Assembly: GCA_037126765.1 (NCBI GenBank)
Contig: JBBCBC010000009.1
Coordinates: 40,687,255 to 40,751,254, forward strand
Source: Stenogyne calaminthoides
Lineage: Eukaryota > Streptophyta > Magnoliopsida > Lamiales > Lamiaceae
Direction of reading: 5' to 3'
Length of the DNA: 64,000 bases
Notes under the pieces: generated by a model
Databases searched by the model: none
Told to the model about the DNA's origin: nothing
The model's input: only the letters and a program-made list of their open reading frames with translations
Made by a program: the position numbers and the translations under genes
In this document: positions 57,111-64,000 of the stretch, piece by piece
How positions within the stretch are numbered: position 1 is the stretch's first letter
How the letters are laid out: each line of letters starts with the position of its first letter

Positions 57111-58191
57111 TTAAATTCTTTTTATGAACAATTTAAATATTTTATTCTTTAAATTATCGTGTTATTTCTTTTTAATATTCATCTTATATAATGAGATTAA
57201 CACAAACTCTTATGTAAAACTTGTTCATAATATTAAATTCATATTATTACACTTACGAACTTGTATCACTATTAATTCTTATAAATTAATACCTATAGAA
57301 AAGTACTATTACTTGTTTAAATATTTAAATATTCTTTTATAAATTAATTCAATTTTGAAAAGTATTACTTGTTTAGATGAAAAAAGTATTACTTGTTTAA
57401 AGAAAAATATTACTTGTTTAAAGAAAAATATTACTTATTTAGATAGAAAAGTATTGCTTGTTTAAATAGAAAAGTATTATTTGTTTAGATAGAAAAGTAT
57501 TACTTGTTTAAATAGAAAAGTATTACTTGTTTAGATGAAAAATATAACTTGTTTAAAGAAAAATGAAAAAATATTATTTTTAAAGAAAAATTTTTTATAG
57601 AAAAGTATTAATTGTTTAGAAGGAAAAATATTACAAGTTTAAAAGAAATGTAGTTAAAAAAAGTACAAATAAAAAATATAATTTTAATTTAATTTAAAAT
57701 TTTAATTATTATATAAAAATGTGATTGAATTAATAAATAAGATAATTTAAATAAAGAATTTTAAAAAAAATTGTAAGAAAAAATGATTTTTAGAACATAT
57801 ATAATTAATTTCATTAAGTAAACGTAAGAAAGTAAGTGTCCGAGCGGAATTGATCTCCGCTTAGGCACCCAAGGTCCCGTGTTCGGTCCCCCATGGGAGC
57901 GAGTAATTGCCTCAATTAATTTGGAGGCTTGGTGGGGCTAAAAACCGATGTCTAATGATCAATTTTGATGCTTAGACAAATGTTTTTAACCTTATGTTTC
58001 TATGTTCCATCTTGAATATCTTCTTGCTTCTTTTTAATCATTGTCACTATATCTTTTAACATTGTCTATTTTTTTTTAACCATTGTCTAAGCTCCACTTT
58101 TGTTTGGACAATAGAGTTATTCTTGGAAATTGTTATAACCGCTCTCCAAGGTCATTTTTAACCGCTCTCCAAACCCAAATCTGTATTAGTG
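57111..58191. mobile_element. CACTA element, 5'-truncated second copy
   Basis: Homologous to 41137-42274 of the complete copy: AAATTCTTTTTAT, then the 23-bp array, the tRNA-like stretch, and the right terminus CAAATCTGTATTAGTG. The left terminus with CACTA is missing; a poly-T tract occupies the junction. Confidence 0.82.
57838..57905 (+). repeat. tRNA-like segment inside the CACTA family
   Basis: GTGTCCGAGCGGAATTG resembles an A box and CCCGTGTTCGGTCCCC resembles a B box, about 40 bp apart. The same segment is in the complete copy at about 41948-42012. The flanks do not form an acceptor stem, so it is not a tRNA gene; it may be a SINE-type sequence absorbed by the transposon. Confidence 0.35.
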
Positions 58192-58731
58192 AATATTGCG
58201 AACATTTTAGTTAGTTCGAAGGAGTAACTTTTTTCTATGTTCTTTTTTATTTTACCCTTACATAAGATAAAAAAGTATAGTTATTCATTACTCCCTCCGT
58301 CCCAATTATGTATGCTGATTGGAGTTTGCACATGAATTAAACCTTTTTTTTTTTGCAAAGGTAAGTTAAACAAGTAAAATTTATAATATTGTTATAGTTT
58401 CAATATAATTAATGCATAAGATTATATTAATAAATTAATTAAAAAAATTACTTTATGTAGAAATAAGTTTATACATTTGAGACATTCATAAAAGAAAAAC
58501 AAGCCTAAATAATTGTGACGAATGAAGTTAATTTAAAAAAAAAGGTAAAAGTGTGTTAAATAGGGTCATTTGGTCAACTAAACATAATTATTAACTTTAC
58601 AAATAAACAAATCCATAGTATTGACACACAAAAGTAGAAGGAATTTCATCTTGATGGTAAGTAACTTTTGATTCCAACATTATTCCTCTATCCCTAACTA
58701 AATACATGTTTATTATTTATTGAATTACGCA
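58192..58731. other. Spacer between CACTA fragment and hAT-like MITE
   Basis: Contains a Stowaway-like left end (TACTCCCTCCGTCCCAATTA at about 58290) whose right partner was not clearly found. No gene. Confidence 0.4.
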
Positions 58732-59700
58732 TAGGGTTGTTCACGGTACGGACCAAAATGGATATTTAAAATTATTTTGTTCGTACCAAAGTTCGGTTAT
58801 TATAAAATTGGAGTGTCCGTGTTCGTATCAAAACTTCGATTCGGAACGGTATGGATTTTTAATTTTTCAGTACGGTTCGGAATGGATTTTCGATTATAAT
58901 AGAATCGAACCGAACGGATTGGATAGGACGGAAGAAACGTTTTTTTTTTTTTTCATTTTTTTTCTTTTTCTCATTTTTTTTCTATCACTCCTCATTTTTC
59001 TTTTTAATCACAATTTTCTTAAGAATATCAGTGCAATATACACAAAATGCACATGAATTCAACACATCTTCAACCATATTAATGCATCAACCCCTCAGAC
59101 TCAAACATATCACATGATAGGATAATAGTTTATTAAAAATAATAAAATAACACAAGAAGCCATCAATAGTGTATTTAAAACTATTACTAATAAAATACAC
59201 ATTTAAAAATATAGTATAAATTTTTGTCTTACCAAATTGACAAGAGGTACTGGCTATAAAGCTACGAGCTGGTGCAAGAGAGTAAGAATCGTAAATTGCA
59301 AATTGAAAATTTTATACGATTCTCGATAATTATAAATCACAAATAATGAAGTAAAAATTCTAATATCTTGCAAAAATATTCATATGATATATTCACTATA
59401 AATTATATAGATATCAATAATCTATAATAAAGTTCAATGAATACAAAATAAATTAACAATTAAATTTATTACATATTTAAATCGGTTATTTGGTTTAGTT
59501 CGGTCCGATACGGTTCGGTGCGGTTTCATTCGATTTTTTGGATACGGTTAATTCGGTAATATCCATGTCCATATAAAAAAAAATCGGTATGATTCTGTTC
59601 GGGAAAAGTCAAAAAGTAAACGGATATGTTTTCGGTTCTATCTTTTTCGATTTAGGTTTCAGTTCGATTTCGATAATCTCCAAACTCTTTGAACAGCCTA
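58732..59700. mobile_element. hAT-like MITE between RNase copies
   Basis: Left end TAGGGTTGTTCACGG and right end CTTTGAACAGCCTA are inverted (TAGGNTGTTCA). The flanks ATTACGCA (58724-58731) and ATTACACA (59701-59708) are an 8-bp target duplication with one mismatch, the hAT length. Subterminal CGGTTCGG / CGAACCGAA motifs are typical of this widespread plant family. 969 bp with no transposase. Confidence 0.85.
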
Positions 59701-59789
59701 ATTACACATATTCAAATCTCATACACCTAATGTATATCCCTTAACGAACACCACGTTAATGATTGATTATATCCTTTCAATCAACATTG

Positions 59790-59990
59790 ACTTTGTTTAC
59801 ATTTCTTTTCCCTGCCTATTAAAATGTTCAAAAATCATCTCATCCAACCTTATCCATAAACAAACACCACATTAATAATTAATTATGTTCATACTATCAA
59901 CATTAACTTTGTTCACATTCACATATCTTCTCCCTACCTATTAAAATGTCCAAAAATCATATAATCACTTCACCATTTGCAACCAAGCCA
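59790..59990 (+). promoter_or_regulatory. Duplicated RNase promoter block
   Basis: Two tandem versions of one block: the first has CATTGACTTTGTTTACATT and CCCTGCCTATTAAAATGTTC, the second CATTAACTTTGTTCACATT and CCCTACCTATTAAAATGTCC, about 105 bp apart. The first RNase gene has a single such block (55708-55760). The shared CTATTAAAA element is a plausible TATA-type core. Confidence 0.6.
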
Positions 59991-60005
59991 ATAAATCGGT
60001 AAAAA

Positions 60006-60979
60006 ATGGACAAGAATTTATATTACCCAACCCTCATGAAACTGTTGCTCTTACAATGTCTGTCCATTCTCTCTGCTGCTCAAAATTTCGATCTCTTCTA
60101 CTTTGTTCAACAGGTAATTAATTGTACAACTTTTTTTTTCCTGCTAAAATTTCAGTCATGCTCTTAGTATATTTACTGATAGTTATATTAAGCAAAAAAT
60201 AACTAATTTATACAGTGGCCTGGTTCGTACTGTGATACTAAAAAAAGTTAAGCCCCCATCCGATTTTGGCATTCATGGGCTTTGGCCCAATTACAATGAT
60301 GGATCTTACCCTTCCAATTGTTATCCAAACAATTCCTATGATGAATCCAAGGTTAGTATATTAATTCATATACTTTTTCTCTCTATATATATGTATGTAT
60401 AATTGTTATGTGTGTTCAATAAAATATTGAAAATTTTCTAAATGGTACACATATGTTGTAGTTAATTTTTATTATATTCATTTAGACTTGGTTTAATTTA
60501 AATAAATCAATTCGAAATAACGTTGCAGATATCGGACTTGATTAGCACAATGCAACAAAAATGGGCTACGCTTGCTTGTCCTAGCGGTAGCGGAACAACA
60601 TTTTGGACACATGAATGGGAGAAACATGGAACATGTTCCGAGAATGTTCTAGACCAACATTCCTACTTCCAAACTGCTCTTAATCTTAAGTCCAAGATTG
60701 ATCTTCTCCAAATTCTCCAAAGTGGAGGTAATTAAATGACCTCAAACTAAATTAATTAATATGATATTACAAAACTAATTACATTGTTTTTTTTTTTTTT
60801 TTTTTAATCAGGAATTAACCCGGATGGGGGTTCTTACAGCTTGAGCAGCATAAAAAGTACAATTAGCAATGCAGTTGGTTACACTCCATGGATAGAATGC
60901 AATAAAAATGAAGATGGAGACAGCCAATTGTACCAAAGGCGGCAAATGTGGGCCCACAATTGAGTTTCCATCATTTTAG
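60006..60979 (+). pseudogene. S-like ribonuclease T2 pseudogene (second copy)
   Basis: Same exon layout as the first copy: 60006-60113, 60216-60351, 60529-60727 and 60812-60979, with all splice sites kept. Exon 2 lacks 20 bp relative to the first copy, just after SYCDTKKS; this creates an immediate TAA stop and destroys the Cys-Cys-Tyr-Pro segment. Exon 4 lacks 59 bp, removing the region that carries IYVCVDAS and the following cysteine. Both deletions break the frame. The remainder still shows HGLWPNYNDG and FWTHEWEKHGTC, so inactivation looks recent relative to duplication. The signal peptide (KLLLLQCLSILSA) is intact. Confidence 0.93.
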
Positions 60980-63233
60980 ACACGTTGGGAAGTATGTGCT
61001 CCTTTGTTTATAAACTACTATTTCATTCGAGCGATGTTCGATAGGTCTCATTTGCTATGTCATGGAATAAATTATGAATTTATATAGCTTCAACTTAATT
61101 TGATAAATATGACTCGAATATCAAATGTAGGTTTTTCTTACATCACATATGAGATAGGCACACAATTTTCTTTTAATATTTTAATTATATACATAATTTT
61201 TTTTATTTTTTTATGTATGTTAATATTAGATTGTCAATTCATTATATATAAGATATGCTTTAGTGCGTTTAAAATACTGTATTACGTTATTTTCAAAAAA
61301 ATATGTGATATTTTTCAATATTAATAGTGTTGCTAGCTTAGCATGTAGTAAAGCATTTTACGATATAATAAGTTAAGTAAATTGAATATTTGAAAAATAA
61401 AAGCAAAGTGAAGTTTAATTAAAAAAAGTATTTATCTTAAATCTAATTAAGCAAAATTCATCTGAGAATATTATTTAATGAAATAGATAGCAAAATATTC
61501 ATTACATTAGTCAAATAATAATGTATCATGAGAATAACAATTAAATCCAATGAATTTTTTTTAAAAAAAATGCATTATTTTAAAGTTATTAGGTTGATTA
61601 CAAAATTTATATTAAAATTTTTTTCCTAATTAATAATTTATCGTATCGATGCTGTAAAATTAGAATTTATTTATTTAAGTTTATACAAAGCAATTAAATA
61701 AAATCACTATAAAAATAATACAAAATACATTATCATTAAATAGTGATTTAATTAATTAATTAGAGAATGTAGAGAACATGAAGCCCAAAACCCAAGAAGA
61801 GAGTGGAGAAAATGAGGCCCAAAATCTAAGGAAATATTGGAGAAAATGAGCGGGAACAATTTTTGCGGAACTTTATTTTTTTTATATATGTATAGATAAG
61901 TGATGTTTTAGCTATTGTTGCTGGAATTAAGAAATGACATGTAATCACAAGTTTGCTCTTAATTAATGATTAGTTATCAAGTGAATCGTGCAATTTAAGT
62001 GTATTTTTAAACAATGTAATTTGTTTTACTAAACATGCCATCTATTTTTACTAAGACATGTTTCAAAAATATATTTAAGTTGCATTGTGCCCAGTATACA
62101 CGAGACTTGCTCTAGTTCTCTCGCCACATTTCTTTGATTTTAACTTCCCATAGAAAAAAGTAAAAAAAGTTCTCTTTAATAAAGTTATTAAGAATTCATG
62201 TAGTATATTTTTCAAAGTTGGAAGGAAGGTAAAATAAGGAGAAAGAGTGAAAAAAAAAGGGTTTAAACACCGATTAATTTTGCACAAGGATATTGTGATG
62301 CTAAAACATCAGTTAGTTGTATGTTATATAGAGTCTTACACGTTGTTGCTACCTTGTCTTGAAAGACTAGACTTTGGATTACTACTTTTCAAAAAAAAGA
62401 AAGAAAAAAGAGATCAAAGTCTCACACACAGGAAAAAGACTTGCCTTGAAGTGAAATGCCATAAAAGACCCTATAATATAACTTGGCTAATTATCACATA
62501 AAACGTCAATTCCGTGCGACGAAAATGTCCACCAATAAACGTCTTTTTCTTACAACAACTTTATCTCTCATATCATCATGACATCAATTGCTTGGTTTAA
62601 AGCTTATGTGTGACTTGCACGGTGACGGAACGTAACGTAGTAGTCAAATGTTGGTTTAAATTGGTTAATTACTTACAGTTGATTTAGTATTCAAAAATGT
62701 TGAACTACCAAGATTTAATACATGCTTCTTATACGTTAATACTAGATGGAATTTTCATTTTAGGTACATATAACGATTTTTCCTCAAAATAGTTTTTCTT
62801 TTTTATCAAAAGAATTGATTTTTTTAATTTAAAATAATACTAAAGCAAACCATTAATTATGCTTATGGTGTGGAGATAAATCAGATGCCTAGATAGTGGT
62901 GTTTTTCCCCTTGACTTATCTCACTTTGTCCAAAGTTACTGAATTGAAATTTGTGATGGACTAAATTTTGCTTTATATTAATTTAAACTGAAGCTCGATC
63001 CTCTCGTTAAATGCATTTACCCAATTGTATTTTCATTTTTCTTCTGCTTAACAAAAGGTTTTAATTGCTTTGGTCACAAGTAGCCCAGTAGGCAACATCA
63101 ATTTATTATTACATTCATTATTATTAAATGGATAAAAGAAGATGTTGAAAAGGATATTCCAGAAATATAACAAGCAAAAATTTAATAAATGCAATATACG
63201 TTTCCCACGCAAGAAAATTGTGCACCAAAATCC
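60980..63233. other. Intergenic DNA between second and third RNase copies
   Basis: No gene. A short diverged direct repeat is present at 61770-61850 (GAAGCCCAAAACCCAAGAAG and GAGGCCCAAAATCTAAGGAA, each with TGGAGAAAATGAG). Otherwise AT-rich. Confidence 0.45.
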
Positions 63234-63241
63234 TATAAATA
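63234..63241 (+). promoter_or_regulatory. TATA box of the third RNase gene
   Basis: TATAAATA, 82 bp before the start codon, in the expected position for a TATA box with a leader of about 50 bp. This is a canonical TATA, unlike the CTATTAAAA of the other two copies. Confidence 0.6.
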
Positions 63242-63315
63242 CAATCACCTGACAGGCCTAAATCATATTAATCAATTCTTCAAATTAATATTGAATTTGA
63301 TCATCATATATCAGA

Positions 63316-64000
63316 ATGAGAATATCAGGAATGGGACCAGTTTTGATCAAGTTATTGGTCTTGCTATGCCTATCAAATCTGGGTTCTTCTTCGTCTTTTT
63401 CTTCCCCGGATTTCGATTTCTTCTATTTTGTTCAACAGGTAATTAAACAAACTAATCACTTTCAGATCAGTTCTTCTAATATTCCAATTGCAATTTTCTG
63501 CAGATACTAGCTAGCTAGTCAGTCTATACAATATTTTTAATTATAAGAAATTAATAAATACTAATAAGTTATAATCTATGGTGTGATCATATATGCCATA
63601 GTGGCCGGCTTCTTATTGTGACACGAGACGAAGCTGCTGCTATCCTACAACTGGAAAACCTGATGATAATTTCAGTATTCATGGATTGTGGCCAAATTAC
63701 GAATCTGGAAAATGGCCACAGAATTGTGATCCTGAAAGCTCCTTAGACAAATCAGAGGTACGGATTCTAAATTTACACAAATTTTCATTTTATTACTGAA
63801 TATAAAAGAATATATAAGACAATTAATAATTAATTAATGAATGTGCAGATTTCAGAAATTATTAGCAGAATGCAGAAAGAGTGGCCAACTCTAGCATGCC
63901 CATCAGGGGATGGAATGAGATTCTGGGGACATGAATGGGAGAAACATGGAACATGCACCTCCCTTCAACAGCGTCAATATTTTCAAGCTGCCCTTGACCT
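63316..64000 (+). CDS. S-like ribonuclease T2 (third copy, partial at window end)
   Basis: Exons 63316-63438 and 63602-63757 are complete; exon 3 starts at 63849 and runs off the window. A signal peptide (core VLIKLLVLLCLSNLG) is followed by DFDFFYFVQQ, then SYCDTRRSCCYPTTGKP. CAS I is FSIHGLWP (residues 65-72) and CAS II is FWGHEWEKHGTC (118-129), so the catalytic His121/Glu122/His126 set is intact. The intron positions equal those of the other two copies. It is more diverged than the first two are from each other, with KWPQNCDPESSLDKSE where they have SYPSNC.... A start at the second Met (63331) is also possible. The fourth exon is presumably beyond 64000. Confidence 0.94.

Noticed and set aside
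1..64000. CRISPR array, bacterial operon or phage system
   Set aside because: Introns, splice sites, plant gene families and plant transposons show this is plant nuclear DNA; the tandem arrays lack unique spacers.
55804..64000. Self-incompatibility S-locus RNase
   Set aside because: Three introns at class I positions and the CGP..EFPSF C-terminus fit S-like RNases. No F-box genes were seen beside the cluster in this window. Not excluded by phylogeny, which I cannot run.

Overview
The window is nuclear DNA of a flowering plant. Genes are sparse and split by GT..AG introns, the background is very AT-rich, and transposons of nearly every plant class lie between and inside the genes. The protein families (RPL34, ZF-HD, CLE45-like, DUF3675 RING-CH, APY6-like apyrase, S-like RNase T2) point to a eudicot. 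An asterid such as a member of Lamiales would fit, but that placement is a guess from general appearance.

Layout. 1-4640: intergenic, with MITEs including a nested pair. 4695-6850 (-): 60S ribosomal protein L34, four exons. 7122-9074: MITEs and a short Helitron. 9353-15373: fold-back element, a 2.8 kb MULE-like element with a 9-bp target duplication, and a solo LTR with a 5-bp duplication. 17206-17895 (-): intronless zinc-finger homeodomain gene. 20125-22924: two Helitrons in opposite orientation meeting at one palindrome. 24785-25024 (-): CLE45-like peptide precursor. 28070-32100 (-): RING-CH/DUF3675 membrane E3 ligase, seven exons. 32985-33350: GC-rich segment that looks organelle-derived, with a group II intron motif. 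34970-40563 (-): APY6-like apyrase, eight coding exons, whose 2.6 kb third intron is packed with inserted DNA. 40848-42274: CACTA element. 42382-48130: large Helitron with a Stowaway inside. 48414-52277: Ty1/copia element with two 308-bp LTRs, no gag and a damaged pol. 53399-54205: TIR element with GC-rich cargo. 55804-64000 (+): tandem cluster of three S-like RNase T2 genes (intact, pseudogene, intact but cut by the window end).

How the genes relate. The RNase genes are one tandem family with identical intron positions. The middle copy died by two frameshifting deletions, and a hAT-type MITE and a CACTA fragment lie between the first two. The other genes are unrelated single loci. Exon boundaries were placed by splice consensus and reading-frame continuity; coding phase closes exactly in L34, the RING gene, the apyrase and the first RNase. 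No previously unknown protein system was recognised. The most distinctive material is the transposon architecture: a degenerate GATACTC-rich MULE interior, a fold-back core shared by three loci, paired Helitrons and the RNase cluster.
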